From Diprion similis (taxonomy: Eukaryota > Arthropoda > Insecta > Hymenoptera > Diprionidae): a DNA stretch of 64,000 nt. Made by a program: the position numbers and the translations under genes. Location of the stretch: NCBI RefSeq assembly GCF_021155765.1, contig NC_060114.1, forward strand, positions 17,059,501 to 17,123,500, in the 5' to 3' direction. Of this stretch, positions 16,101 through 28,740 are shown in pieces (positions within the stretch are counted from its first letter, which is position 1; each line of letters opens with the position of its first letter). Under the pieces are notes generated by a model. The model did no database searches. It had not been told where the DNA came from and worked only from the letters and a program-made list of their open reading frames with translations.

Positions 16101-16457
16101 AATAAAAAAATGAAATAAAATAAACAAACAAATAATCACTTAACGTCCTTGATGTAATACTCAGGTTTATTTATTCCGTTTGACATAATTGGTTCTTTGT
16201 ACACAACGATAAACCACCACGTGAATTTGAACTTCCGTAGTTGATTGTGTGTTAGACGTCCGACCTATTTCAGTCGTTTATTATTTCTATTCTCCTCTCT
16301 ATCTGAACCGAAAATCTCTTGTGGTTATTAATAGACGTAAAGTATAATATACAAATATGATAGTGTTGATGTTATATTAGACTCTTGTTTTAGATAAGGA
16401 GGATTTTTTTTTTTCTTCTTGGACGGCAAGGACTAATGTTTAGACCTCGTTCCAGAA

Positions 16458-16547
<90 letters not shown>

Positions 16548-19378
16548 TCATCAGAGGTGATCGAAAACTGAGGGTTCGCAAAATCTGAAGAAAATGAAAC
16601 AGCTGTTTCCAAGTGCAATAAAAATTGCATATAAATTTTCGCGCGCGTATAAACGTGCGTGTCGTTGCGGTAAAAATAATAAAAAAAAAATATATATATA
16701 TATATTAATAATAACAATAAAAAAACAAGGAAAATATACGGGATTGTTTTGACTTGAAGTAGTTACGTTATCCTACCGTGCCAATATCCTGAAGCAGAAA
16801 ATGTGTAAGACTGTACCTACACCTAATAATAAAACACGAGAACGACGACCACCACCGACATCATCTAAGAATCCTAATAACTAGCAAAAATATACATAAG
16901 TATAACTATTGAGTCTGGACTAGTTTTCGCACGTGGTGTACTCTCCACCTCGACGAACGACGGGATCATAGACCCGTAGCATATCTGCACGGTTTGTGTG
17001 TTTTTTTTTTTTTTCTTCTTTCTTCTTTTTTTCCCTCGCTCACATCCAGTGAGTGATAACTTGGCAGACGTGCAACGACGCTCGGTGAAAACTTTTTTTT
17101 TTTTTTTTTTTTATTCATTTAAACAGAACCAATTTGTAGACCCCCTTTAATGGAGGAAAGTTTTGTATTCGTGGAGGGCACTATGATTTTTTGCAAATAT
17201 ATGTATAATAACGAAAGATGCTTATGTACGTACGATCGAGATATCGATGTTGGTTTCTTAAACTTGTTGAGAAGTAATAGATACATTTTAGTTTCATTGT
17301 ATACTTTGAAAATAATTGAGCGGTGGCTGATAGATTCAAATATATTGATTCCATACAGTTTACTAAATCTATTTTGTGTGGATGAAGTCAAAGCCAAATT
17401 TTACGAGATCATTAAAAGTGTTATTTGATGAGAGCCAAATGGGATGTTGATCTGCTCTTTAGCCGATGAACTCTTCTTTATCTACCAATCGATTTGTGGT
17501 AGTACTGTTCGATTAATCGATTAATCGGTAGTTTCGAAACATCGTTTTTTCGAAAGATTGATTAATCAAGTTTTTCGATTAATCGATTTTCGTTCATCGT
17601 TTCTTCGATTAATCGATTCATATACCGATTGACCTGCAGAATTATCATGAAGCAACTCCGATGGATCGATTAATCAAAAAAACGATAAATCGAAGCTATC
17701 GATTAATCGCACAACACTAATTTGTAGGCGGTTTTTTCTTATAAAAACAGACGTCTAGAAAGTTGATGGATGGATAACCAGCTGAGGAAATATGAAAAGA
17801 TTTACGTGTTTTTTAGCTGTGATCTTTTTTCAAATCATTGATCGCAGCCATTCGAGACTATAGTTCACGATCGTTTTTCATTCGAAAATTAAATGCTAAT
17901 ACGATAGGTATAATAGTAGGATATTGCAAAAGCTAATTCTATCGTTGTTTAAAATCAGCCACTTTGGCTGTTGAGTAAAAATAATCGAACTTGTCATGAG
18001 AAATTAACGACCTATTAATCTGTTGAAGTTCCGTTAGATTTCTTCAAACACGTTATAACACAGTCGTGACATAACTCCGTGGTGGAAAACGTGTAACCTC
18101 ATGTGCACCCACGCGCAAACCATCAGCAATGATTTGTTGCTTTCAATGCTATAATTGGTACAGATTTTCCACCCTCCGAATAGCGCCCGCAGACTAGGCG
18201 AGTGGAATATTTGTTTCACGACATACGCAAAGTGTCGTCTTTTTCTTCTCGCCTATAGATAGACATGCTTTAATAATGGAACCAGCGTCAGAGTAGTTAT
18301 AATAATCTCGTTAAACGGGAAATCGCGGCCCAGTATACGAATTTACCGTTTGTAGGTCCGTCGAGAAGAAACTGTGAAACTTGGCTCAATGAGCGTTTCA
18401 TTGCGCATGCGCGAGATTATCGTCTTTTCACGCAGGCTTGCCACTCCAATATAATTCAGCTGTCAAACGCGGCTTTTTGAGGTTACGCCGATGTCGCGTT
18501 TGGTTTTAGGTTAACCGAATCTTGAATCCTAGTTGATGCAGTGATTTAAGAAGGCTAGCAAAACTTTCATTGTCATTTGACTGACGTAACGACATAACCT
18601 CAATTCGCCCGTTTCGATCTAAGTTGGCACCCCTGCGACGTTCCAATCTCGCTCACCAATAGAATTGGATTATTTTTCGTACGGGCGTCGGTCACTCATC
18701 GTTCTAAGTTTCACTCTTTCAGCTCGATCTCGATGTAAAAACAAACCAAATCGTTCGTTTATTCGGCCAAGTTGCCGATGAAATATACCGAATGTATCTA
18801 ACCGTTCCCCGTTTAATCTGTTCCCAGGTGATTGATTTCGGCTCAAGCTGTTACGAACACCAACGAGTGTACACGTATATACAGAGCAGATTTTACCGAG
18901 CGCCCGAAGTGATATTGGGAGCGAGATACGGTATGCCGATAGACATGTGGAGTCTGGGTTGTATCCTGGCGGAGATGTTCACCGGTTTTCCCCTCCTTCC
19001 GGGCGAGGACGAGGCCGATCAGCTGGCCTGCATAATAGAGCTGCTGGGCATGCCGCCTCAGAGGTTGCTCGACAGCGCTAAGAGGTCGCGGAACTTTATA
19101 AGCTCGAAGGGTTACCCGAGGTACTGCACGGCGACGACGATGGCCGATGGGACGACGATGCTTAGTGGCGGCCTCTCGCGTCGAGGGAAACGAAGGGGAC
19201 CTCCAGGCTCGAAGGAGCTGAAGAGGGCGCTGAAGGGATGCGACGACGCCTACTTTCTCGACTTCATACGAAAGTGCCTAGAGTGGGATCCCGAGCTTCG
19301 GTTGACGCCGAATAAGGCGTTGAAGCACAACTGGCTGAGAAGGAGACTGCCCAAACCGCCTGGCGAAAAAAATGACTC

Positions 19379-19436
<58 letters not shown>

Positions 19437-19580
19437 AATGTCGCTCCGGTAACAGCGCCAACTTCCGGACTCAGGACGCCCGCTTCCGGAAGCAGAAACT
19501 CTAGCAAAACTACGTCGATTCCCCCCCTAAGTTGGCGGACGGACGGGGATATACGATCTATGCTTAAGAATTACAAATAG
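7131..19580 (+). CDS. Dyrk2: DYRK2-family dual-specificity kinase
   Basis: Coding exons 7131-8192 and 18828-19580 join in phase 0 (GIK|VIDFGSS) to give 604 aa. Residues 1-140 are Ser/His/Asn-rich and low complexity. Residues 142-180 form the DYRK homology box ([20 protein letters not shown]). The kinase domain starts near 210: glycine loop GKGSFGQV 218-225, catalytic Lys240, HCDMKPEN with Asp337, DFG 357-359, and the activation-loop YTY at 369-371, whose second Tyr is autophosphorylated in this family. APE and the CMGC insert follow. A 19-residue polyglutamine run sits at 539-557. The DH box and YTY place it in class II (DYRK2/3/4; Drosophila smi35A type). These kinases phosphorylate Ser/Thr in proline-directed contexts and act in cytoplasm and nucleus. 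The N-terminal start is provisional: an upstream coding exon or Met13 are alternatives. Downstream sequence to about 30.8 kb lacks genes and could include a long 3' UTR. Confidence 0.95.
9637..10293. mobile_element. TTAA-flanked MITE, family B, copy 1
   Basis: It is bounded by TTAA on both sides. The left end reads TTAACCCTTAGAGTCATAG and the right end, reverse complemented, TTAACCCCTTGAGTCACAC, giving inverted ends of about 19 bp. The interior contains CCAATATGGCGGA-type blocks and two head-to-head copies of a CTGATTACGAATCT motif. TTAA target preference is typical of piggyBac-type transposases; no transposase ORF is present, so it is non-autonomous. The same ends occur at 12989-13298. Confidence 0.8.
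11880..12380. mobile_element. TTAA-flanked MITE, family A, copy 1
   Basis: TTAA-GAGGATGC begins the left end and GCATCCTC-TTAA closes the right. The inverted ends extend through GAGGATGCYATAGTCAGT and ACCGACCGAGT, roughly 45 bp. Inside the left half, a TTACCGACCGAGTAAAATGTCC-like unit is repeated two to three times in tandem. There is no transposase ORF. A second, shorter copy lies at 38165-38517. Confidence 0.85.
12989..13298. mobile_element. TTAA-flanked MITE, family B, copy 2
   Basis: Ends are TTAACCCTTTTAGTCACACA and, reverse complemented, TTAACCCTTTCAGTCACAGA. It shares interior motifs with 9637-10293, including GGGTTTTTGG, CTGATCGCAAATCTGAA and GGATCCAATATGG. At about 310 bp it is an internally deleted relative of the longer copy and has no ORF. 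Confidence 0.82.
16457..16543. repeat. (TAA)n microsatellite
   Basis: An almost perfect AAT/ATA trinucleotide tract of about 87 bases lies in the kinase intron. It explains the apparent polytyrosine or polyleucine frames on the minus strand, which are not genes. Confidence 0.95.
17500..17719. mobile_element. hAT-like MITE with 8-bp target duplication
   Basis: The left end TAGTACTGTTCGATTAATCG matches the reverse complement of the right end, TAGTGTTGTGCGATTAATCG. Flanks are ATTTGTGG (17492-17499) and ATTTGTAG (17720-17727), an 8-bp target-site duplication with one mismatch, the size made by hAT transposases. The interior is built from many TTAATCGATT units in both orientations, so the single strand could fold extensively. 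It carries no ORF. A related right end lies in a TMEM94 intron (about 49460-49528). Confidence 0.82.
19380..19436 (+). repeat. CAG/CAA polyglutamine tract in DYRK
   Basis: Nineteen consecutive glutamine codons, with CAG runs interrupted by CAA, encode residues 539-557 just after the kinase domain. On the minus strand it appears as polycysteine or poly-(Ala/Val) frames, which are artefacts. Confidence 0.97.
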
Positions 19581-21257
19581 TACGAGATTTACCACTCGAG
19601 TTATGGATAGTGTAGTTGTTACTATTGTCATTATTATGTCATCGATGTGGTTGATCATCGTAGATGTATAACTGTATATGACTGCGGTTCATCATTATCG
19701 GGTCATTACTTATACAATGTCACACTCTGATGACCAAAAGAAGAAAAATGTACCGCGGATTTAGTTCTTCTTTCTTTCTTCATTTGTTTTGTAGCGATAT
19801 TCACGTGTGTGTCTGCACGGCGTAGGCGTGGACTCTTTATACTCTTATTAACATGTGACAATTGTTTGGACGACGTCCGTTAGACGAGTATAGGTTAAGT
19901 GATGAACGGTTACGTGTGAATGACAAATTCGAGTTTTAACTGTCTATGAGTGTTTCACAAATAACGCAAGACTACTATTTTAGGCTTGACCCAAATCAAG
20001 GGTTTTCATGTTTTGACTAAATCCAGTGCACTGGCTGTAATACAAACTCAATTGTCGAGTGGCTGTATAACATTTTCATTTTCTACCCTGTTTCGATCTC
20101 TCTTTCTCTCTCTCTTTTGCTATCTTGGGACATCTCGTGTGAGGTGAATTGAATATTGGACTAGATAAGATCGCTTCGTCGTCACAGTAAATCAAAATCT
20201 GAGATCTTACCGTATTGTAAATTACCAAGAGAGGTACAAAAAGCTTCGTGACGTATGCAGCAGTCTTATCTTAGGTCAGTTTTCTTTTTCGAACACAAGA
20301 CTAGTGTCGTTAATATCGAGAGAGAGTTTTCTTAAAACCCTACCATTCTAATCGAGCCACTCAAAATCTCACTGTTCTAACCTGCTGAAGTTTTTGGGTT
20401 GACTTGAATCATATCCAGAGTTTTATAATGCATGTTTCTCATCACGTAACATGCGCAGTAAACACCTAAGTTATGTCGTAAATAATATGAGACCGTTATA
20501 TTTCTATTCCTTTTCTTTATCCCGGGGTAAAGTATTTTTTTTTTTTTTTTTTTTTTTTTTAGAAGTAAAATACTCGTTAGTCGGAAATCTGCTTGAACGG
20601 TATACGGAGAAATTAACTGTTTAATGTCATTTTAATTGTCAATAGATGCGTGAGATAGACGATTAGTCGTCGTTATGAAATAAAACTTGGGAAAAAGTTA
20701 GAAAGATATTTCTTTTCCTGATAGTTGATATTTTTTAACTGTTGTGATGACGACGCTACAAATTCAGGTGTCTTAACTCAATTGTATCGTTAAATTCAGT
20801 GCAGTAAACTTTGTCGCTGGTTGACAGTGCGGATATAAAGTGGCGTAATAAAATAGACCGTCAATGCTCGTGACGCTCGTTAAGTTTCATTATAAGCAAT
20901 GAAAGAAGAAGAGACAAAGAAAGAGACTAAGAGACTAAGAAACTAAGAGAGAGAGAAAGAGAAAGAAAGATGGGAGTAATTATTGGAATATGAAATAAGG
21001 ATGAACTGCTGCAGGCAGTGAGTTTAAGAGTTCAAGGAACGATAATAATTGGCGATTTTTAAATACAACTTACTTACAGGATTCTGTAAGCAAATTGTAT
21101 TCCGATTCCACTGTTCCCGATTCTTATTTCTTATAAATTTTATGTGCCGCATACTTTTCTTTCTTTTCTTTCGTTTACTAATCGGCATAATTGAATGGTC
21201 TGGACACAGGTGGAGGAGCTAGTTCCGACTGATAGCTTCTGACCTACATAACTATTC

Positions 21258-21302
<45 letters not shown>

Positions 21303-22965
21303 AATACAATACATACATCTCTAGGAAGACGTCCGCGGAACAAATAGATAAACTGTTACATGTGGGGCGGCTCGTTAGTCCGCCATGACAGTTCGAATTT
21401 AGAAATCGGAAGGAGAGAGAAAGAGAGAAAGGGGGCGAGAAAGAGTGAGAGAGAGAGATAGATAGATAGATAGATTACGAGAAAAGCTTTTACCCACTTT
21501 TTATTATTTTTTTCTAATTGTTTCATTTCTAAATGTGTTAAACATTGAGGGGAAAATTTTTCCATCTTTTTACAATCGCTTTGACGATGTATTGAAACTT
21601 GACCTAACCTAAACTGATCTAATTTTTAGTAAAATTTTTATTTTCCTATAGTTGAAAATCTTTCGACTTAGGTATCCAGATCTACCGTTATATTCTTGAT
21701 CAGATATCACAACGGTGGTTACATACGTATAGGTATATACATAATTTTTAACGTGCGTACAATCTCCAAAATTTCCAATTACGTGATCGACTTGCTTTTA
21801 TTACGTTTTGCAATCGAAATCGTTGTTAAAAAATTTCGAAAAAACAACCACAAAAAAAAAAAAAAACCAATAAAAAAACACGGCAAAAAAAAAAAACTGC
21901 AATCTCTCGGATTGATTTGCAGTGTGAAAAAAAGATGCGGGGAAAAAAACCATGTACATAACCATTGAAAACAGGTTGCCGAATTACTTGACCACAAGAG
22001 AACATGTATAATAACGTCGTTTCATAAAGAAGTGAAAACTCATATTAATTTCCGGTGAGAGAAAAAAAAAGAAAAAAAAAATCATGCGAAAAAAAAAACC
22101 CCCCAGAAATAACTGAAAACAATTCAGAAATTGCGGTTAAATTGTAAAAGGTAAAAGAGTGAGCGATATTTGAGATGTGAAATTGTTCGAAAATCGACAA
22201 AAGAGAGAAAGAAGAAAAAGAAATTGAGACGAAACATAATTGTATAGATATATATGTACCGACATAGATAGTTGAAGAAGTAATTATTATATATACGTAT
22301 GTAGACGATGAGGTTGATTAATAAGTGAGCGTCGTGATATACGGAACGGAATAATTGTTTTGTGATATGGAATTTAAAGACAAACACACACATATGTATA
22401 TATACACGCATGGTATATGCCCACCTATTATGTATTACATGGGTGGTTTATACGCGATAATTATTTAATAAGAGTTTAACACTACGTAGCGGTTGTGTCT
22501 TAAAAGTAGTGTAAAAATGGTAGTAAAAATATCGACAAGAGGCTGATCCTTGTTTTTTTTTTATTTATTTATTTTTTTTTAACTTGTATTCCCATCTCCT
22601 CACGAAAACGGAATGAAACGATTTTGAAATTTATAATTTACAATAAATGACTTTTTGAAATATCGTTGCGTGCTGATTGTTGTTATAAAACGAAAGAAAG
22701 AAAGAAAGAAAGAAAGAAAGAAAAAAAGAACCAATATTCATTAAAAAAAAGTCTTCTTTTTTTTTTTATATACATACACCATATAATGTCAAATTTGAAC
22801 ATGAGTTAGGAACGAAATTGCGGGCAAGTTCTTAGCACGATGCTTTTACGAATAATTGTCCAGGTCTGCAATAGTCGAATATATATATATGTATATGTAC
22901 GTGTCGTTTCGTTGAAGTGATATATAATAGGATTAGCAATAGTAGATGTATTTATATTGTAATAC

Positions 22966-22974
22966 ATACATACA

Positions 22975-23001
<27 letters not shown>
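22966..23001. repeat. (CATA)n microsatellite
   Basis: About nine tandem CATA units are followed by a short (TA)n tract. A run of the same unit recurs at about 27736-27758. Confidence 0.9.
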
Positions 23002-23010
<9 letters not shown>

Positions 23011-24690
23011 TATAAAATATTTGCGTGATACATATGCATGCGGTTGAGTTTTTACGCTTTTGTATTCCATGTACGTATGCATGTATAACAAACCAGTTCG
23101 AATATTTCTGTCGCGGAAAATTAAACGATTAATAAGAAAGAGAAATACATGATACGTTTGTATAACCCTTAAACAAATAGAAAATCAAGGTACGATAATT
23201 CTGAGCATGAAATATCTACACACCCACACACACACACACACACACATATCGTATTATATAAAAATTATACGTGAACCATTAGACGAAATATCGTTTAGTT
23301 TTTTACTTTATTTATACATGCGTTAACCTATACTATACACATATATATATATATATTTATATATGTGTAATGCATTTTTATCGTAAATATGTACTCGGCA
23401 GATTTTCAGTTTTATCTTTTATTTATATGAAAAAAAGTTGAGTTTTTAAACATTCTTTTTTTTTTTTTTTCTTCTTATCATTTATAATCTCCTTTCGAGT
23501 CTGTGGCTTGGTACAAGTTTTTATTTTTTGTTCTTTTTGTTTCGAGACTGCTCCCCCATGTGTTCTTAGCATCTTTTTGAAATTGACGAATAGTTGCATG
23601 AATTACGTTTAATCAGTTTTCACGAATCGTACGTGGTTCTTTATTATTGTGATATTGGTTTAACGTCAGCCTTTTTTTGTTTTTTAAATTTATTATCACA
23701 ATATTTAAGGTGGTATAATCATGGGGGGGGGGGGCATTGTCGCACGAATTCCTTCGCTTTTAGTGAATCCTTATCCTAACCGTGTTTCTCTCTCATCGCC
23801 AGTCTTCGTTATCTTCTCGGTTTTTTTCCCTGCAATGCTGAAATAAGGTTCGTAACTAAATTTTAGCACTGAATTGGAACGCAGTCTAACCAACCTTCGA
23901 GTCTTTGTTGCGATATGTCCGACCGTAAGCTTGTTTCCATGAAAAAGAAAGAAAAAAAAGAACAGCAAAACAATTGAAAGCAGCAGATTTAAAACAGCGA
24001 AGTAAAACCTATCGAATGTTTTTCGCGGATGGTTAACGATTCGAAAAGTTGAAGAAAAGGTTAGAATAGACCACAACTATCGTGCATCGGAGTTAATTAT
24101 CATAAAACAGAATTCGAGTCCAACGAGAAACTGAACGTTAGTCTCACACGTACATTTATATTAATTCGTTTCGTGTGCGCGTGTGTTTTCTTCCTTATTT
24201 TAAATTACGGAATTAATGCTCTCGTGCTTTCTCATGATACAACGTATACACGTGAAGACGGTTGAAAGACGATGCTAGAGAAATTTCAATTTTCATTACA
24301 CTCGTAACCGTGAATTTCTTCTTTTTTTTTTATCTTCCTTCTCTACCCGTTTTTCCCTCCATTTCACTCTTCTCTCACCCCGCAAATCGATACTCGAGGA
24401 TCATGTTATATAACCCGTGTTTAATCCAATCCAGCCGTATGCATCAGTGTTATACACACCCTCGTACTCTATGGAAAAGATGGAAGCACTTTCAATATTA
24501 TTATACAGGATATACAAACGTGAACACATTTATACACGCCTAATTTTATAATAAAATACATGCTATCTGTAGAGCTCGCGACACAGAAGCAATAAAAACA
24601 AAAAAACAACAAAAAAAATCATTGAAAATGAAATACGAAACGACAAAAATTACTCGTCAACAAAAACTTTCATTTGGGGTTAATTATACG

Positions 24691-24732
<42 letters not shown>

Positions 24733-24751
24733 TATATGTATACAAAGTGGG

Positions 24752-25176
24752 TACCTAACGGTCGAATGGTCTTACGCGCATGCGCTAAGATTCTAGAACA
24801 AGAGCAGTTGTTTTGTCAGGTTGACCAACCCTCATAAGTTCAGATGACAAGTCGGCGCGATGTGTGTAACCTAAAAAATATTGACACCTATCAGTGTCAG
24901 TTGTGCTCAACTTCGGTTGTTCCCCGTTCGATCTTCAAAAACAGTTTCAACGGTCAACATGTTCATTTATTACGGATGTCGCCAGGAATTTTTTTTTTAT
25001 TCGCAGGGATTGAATAACATTGACAACTGCAACTGACAGATGTAGAAAATTTTTAACGTCACATACATCGCGGTGACCTTTTATCTGAACTTATGACGGT
25101 TGGTAAACCTGACAAAACAACCGTTTATGCTCTGGAATTTTAGGAAATACCCATCAGACCATTCGACCGTTAGCTA
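24752..25176. mobile_element. Fold-back MITE with extended inverted repeats
   Basis: The left end TACCTAACGGTCGAATGGTC pairs with the right end, reverse complemented TAGCTAACGGTCGAATGGTC. Pairing continues inward with interruptions: TTGTTTTGTCAGGTT, then CATAAGTTCAGAT and GCGATGT, each have an inverted partner on the right. Almost the whole 425-bp element can fold. No ORF is present, and the flanking TA is too short to be sure of the target duplication. Confidence 0.75.
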
Positions 25177-25214
25177 CTCATCTGTACATATATACAGAGT
25201 AAATTTTTAAAAAC

Positions 25215-25483
25215 TGCATAGTCCGTCGTCTGTTAAAATTTTATACGCGACGCGCTACGATCCGAGGGCGATTGTTTGCCAGGACGCCAAACCGTCGTAA
25301 ATTTAGACGGCAGTTCACCGCGATGTACGTAACCTCAAAAACTTTCACACTTATCTATGGCAGTTGTGCTCAATTCACAGAAGTAAACATTTTTGAGGTT
25401 ATAGATAGTTGGTCACCCTGGTAAGCAGTTGCGCTGGGATTGAAAACGTGCGCATTAAATTTTAGTAGACGACGGGCCATGCA
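25215..25483. mobile_element. Second fold-back MITE, related to its neighbour
   Basis: Left TGCATAGTCCGTCGTCTGTT and right, reverse complemented, TGCATGGCCCGTCGTCTACT form inverted ends that continue through AAAATTT. The interior shares CGCGATGTACGTAACCT and GGCAGTTGTGCTCAA-like blocks with the adjacent element at 24752-25176, although the extreme ends differ. It is non-coding. Confidence 0.7.
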
Positions 25484-26263
25484 TTAATTAGAAATTCACT
25501 ATGTATTATATGTACATACATATGGTGTGTCGTCAAAATGCTACAGTGGTAAGAAATGTTTATTCTTCACAGTCGTTTGTTTTTTTTTTTTTTTTTCTTT
25601 TTTTTCCTCATCATCGCAGGATTGAAAAACAAAAAAACGAAAAAAATGGAAATCGGAAATTGAATCAGAAACGGCATGAATTCTTAAATCAGTTCAACTA
25701 CGTAATATATCCTACTTACACATATATACATACGAAAGAGATTTGATAGGTCCTGTAACATTAAATAAGTGTAATAAATATACATTTATATGTATATATA
25801 ATATACATCTATAATGTATAAATATACCGCTATACCTATGAGATAATTGCGGGGTATAAATTTTAATGATGATAATAATAATAATAATAACAATAATGAT
25901 AATAATAATAATGATGCTATATTATTATATAAATGTCATAAGTACATAATATAATCATCAAATATCTCCGCGGCAACTTTTTTATATACATTTCTACCCG
26001 TTAAATTCCGAGTATATGAAGTAAAATAATGGGATACCGTAATCAAGGAATTTGAAAAACAATAAATGTTGAAGATAAATAAAAAAAAAAAGCAAAGCAT
26101 ACGCAAGAGGAACGTAACGAATCGATGCTGTAAAAAATTTTTTTATTATCGGACTCAAGTGTCTTTTCTTACGCAACACAACACATTTACTCTTATCATA
26201 CATATTAAATATACTTATTGTACGAGACAAATTAATCACTAAAAAGGTAACGTTAAAATTGAC

Positions 26264-26266
26264 AGC

Positions 26267-26304
<38 letters not shown>
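26264..26304. repeat. (CAA)n microsatellite
   Basis: About thirteen tandem AAC units in the AT-rich gene-poor region. Confidence 0.9.
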
Positions 26305-26305
<1 letters not shown>

Positions 26306-26459
26306 AATAACAACTGATAATATAGATAATTATATAATATACAAGAAACAATTGAACTGATGTGAGACTGTATTACATTTCTAGTATAATATTATTGCAT
26401 ACGTATAGTAAGCGTTTGTATGATATATTTCGTAATAATTTAACGTATATGGATATATA

Positions 26460-26494
<35 letters not shown>

Positions 26495-27077
26495 AATTGA
26501 ACGCAGGGAATTTCATACTTTATTCGTCAAGCATAATATATAAAATTTTATACGTATATAATAATAACGATACTGCGATGAACATGAATATTGAAAAGTT
26601 GGTTTTTTTTTTCCTTCTTACAAAGCGAAGCGAAAACCATTGAGAGAAAACAATTTCTTCTTATCCGAATCTCGAAAAAAAAAAAAATAAATAAATGAAT
26701 AAATTAAAAAAAAAAAATAAATAATTTCTTGTACATTGTCCCGGTAATAATTATTATTTAATGAATAATGGACGTGAATTGCGGACGAAACCATTTAAAA
26801 CAAGATGAAAAAAAAAAAAAAAAAAATGAAACCTATTCGATCCAATTATTTGATTCATGAATATGGATCAAACGTGACGAATAAATTTCTGAATCACCCT
26901 GTGTATACTGATAATGATGACGCTAATGACATATATACGTATATACACATATATATATATATTATGTATTATGTAACGTAAAATATAAAATTATTAATAA
27001 AAAATACGCATAGCAATGGAAATACTTTGTACACATATAATAATTAATAATAATTAATAAACGCGTTGTCAAGCTGC

Positions 27078-27140
<63 letters not shown>
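27078..27140. repeat. (TA)n microsatellite
   Basis: About 31 tandem TA units. Similar tracts are nearby at 27474-27552 and 27656-27702. Confidence 0.95.
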
Positions 27141-27143
<3 letters not shown>

Positions 27144-27473
27144 GACGTTCTGTAGCGTAGCCTGAAGACGGTTATAAAATGGACGAGAAAAAAACGTTTA
27201 ATTAAATAATAAGGAGATATTGAAGAAAAAGAATGCGAATTGAATGCCAGATAATAATGATAATACCGATAAGAACGACAACCACAGTAATAATAATAAT
27301 AATAATAATAACAATAATAATAATAGTGATTAATATTTGATTAAACGATAAGTAATTATTGTAATAGTAACTGAGGTAAATAATAATAAAGCGAATAAAT
27401 AATAATTAAATAATGACAATTGCAATTTATAGACAAGAAGGAGAAGGAAAAAAAAATTTGTAGAACATAATAG

Positions 27474-27552
<79 letters not shown>
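27474..27552. repeat. (TA)n microsatellite, interrupted
   Basis: A long TA tract with single C and G interruptions. It generates a Tyr/Ile-rich minus-strand frame that is not a gene. Confidence 0.95.
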
Positions 27553-27667
27553 TGCTGTTTAGTCACGATCATGTCTCGATGTATTTATTTAAATTAATCG
27601 ATTTACGTTTATAACACCGCAAATTGTGTTATAAAGGTTCTAAAAGCTGAATATTTATATATATATA

Positions 27668-27707
<40 letters not shown>

Positions 27708-28574
27708 TTTATTATTATGCCTAAATACGTATATGTACATACATACATACATACATATAACGCAGAGCATCATTTCACTGATAGAAAAAAAGATAAATAA
27801 ATAAATAAACAACCAAATAAAAGTAAAATGAAGTTGGAAAAAGAAAAAAAAATCAAACAAACGAAAGAAGAAGAAAAAAAAACAAACACAAACAACCGAG
27901 CAGTGCATTTTAGGATAATAATCTTCTCACTCGTTTCTCGGTTCTTTGGTATTTTTTTTTTCTTCCCATTTTCCTTTTTTTTTTTCCTTTTTTTTTTTGT
28001 GTTCCGTATTTCCTCGCACATAATTAAAATAACGCGATCATAATTCGCCAAAAACAAATATACAAAACGTATATATCTATATATATGTGTGTATATATAT
28101 GTATATATATATTTTATACATATTATACTGATTTTATTTTACGTTTCTCTCTCTTTTTTTTTTTTTTTTTGCCGCGCTTAATATGAATGCAAACGTACGG
28201 AGCTCAAGTTATAGTATAAATAGTGAAAGAGAAGCACGTGACAAAATTATGTTTACTCACACACACGTGTGTGACATACATATTGTTATTCAGTATATTA
28301 TATTTTAATCACGATAATGACTTACGTATTTTGTTCATTTTACTTATTTTGTTCAATTCTTCGTTCTCTCTGTTTATTCGTTAATCCGCCCCTTTCTCAA
28401 AAAAAAAAACGACAACGAAATGGCTCAAAACTTCGCAATTTTCACATCTTCGTCAGAAATTTTTCAACCGCGTACTATTATAATTAAATATATACATTTT
28501 ACCCAAATCATTCACAAGCTTTCAACACCTAATATTTCAGTAATAATGCCACTTATATGTATCGTTTAATTTGA

Positions 28575-28577
<3 letters not shown>

Positions 28578-28630
<53 letters not shown>
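28578..28630. repeat. Poly(A) tract
   Basis: An uninterrupted A run of about 53 bases. There is no recognisable retroposed sequence immediately 5' of it, so it is called only as a homopolymer. Confidence 0.9.
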
Positions 28631-28633
<3 letters not shown>

Positions 28634-28709
28634 AAGAATGAAAGAAATAAGAAACGAACAGAATTTTACTATTTTTAAGATTAATTTCGTACATGAACAT
28701 ATATACATA

Positions 28710-28740
<31 letters not shown>

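Larger units (their letters stand above)
8193..18827 (+). other. 10.6-kb intron of the DYRK gene
   Basis: The donor is AAG|GTCAGT and the acceptor TTCCCAG|GTG. The intron interrupts the catalytic core between the HRD-type loop and DFG. I found no nested gene. It holds two TTAA-flanked elements of one family (9637-10293, 12989-13298), one of another family (11880-12380), a hAT-like element (17500-17719), a long TAA/ATA microsatellite (about 16457-16543) and many homopolymer tracts. Confidence 0.85.

Noticed and set aside
16390-16717. Minus-strand polytyrosine and polyleucine frames
   Set aside because: They are translations of the (TAA)n microsatellite at 16457-16543 and have no gene context.
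19250-19507. Minus-strand polycysteine/polyalanine frames
   Set aside because: They are antisense of the CAG/CAA tract in the DYRK coding exon.
28578-28630. Poly(A) run as the tail of a retroposed gene or SINE
   Set aside because: No homologous body or target duplication could be seen next to it.
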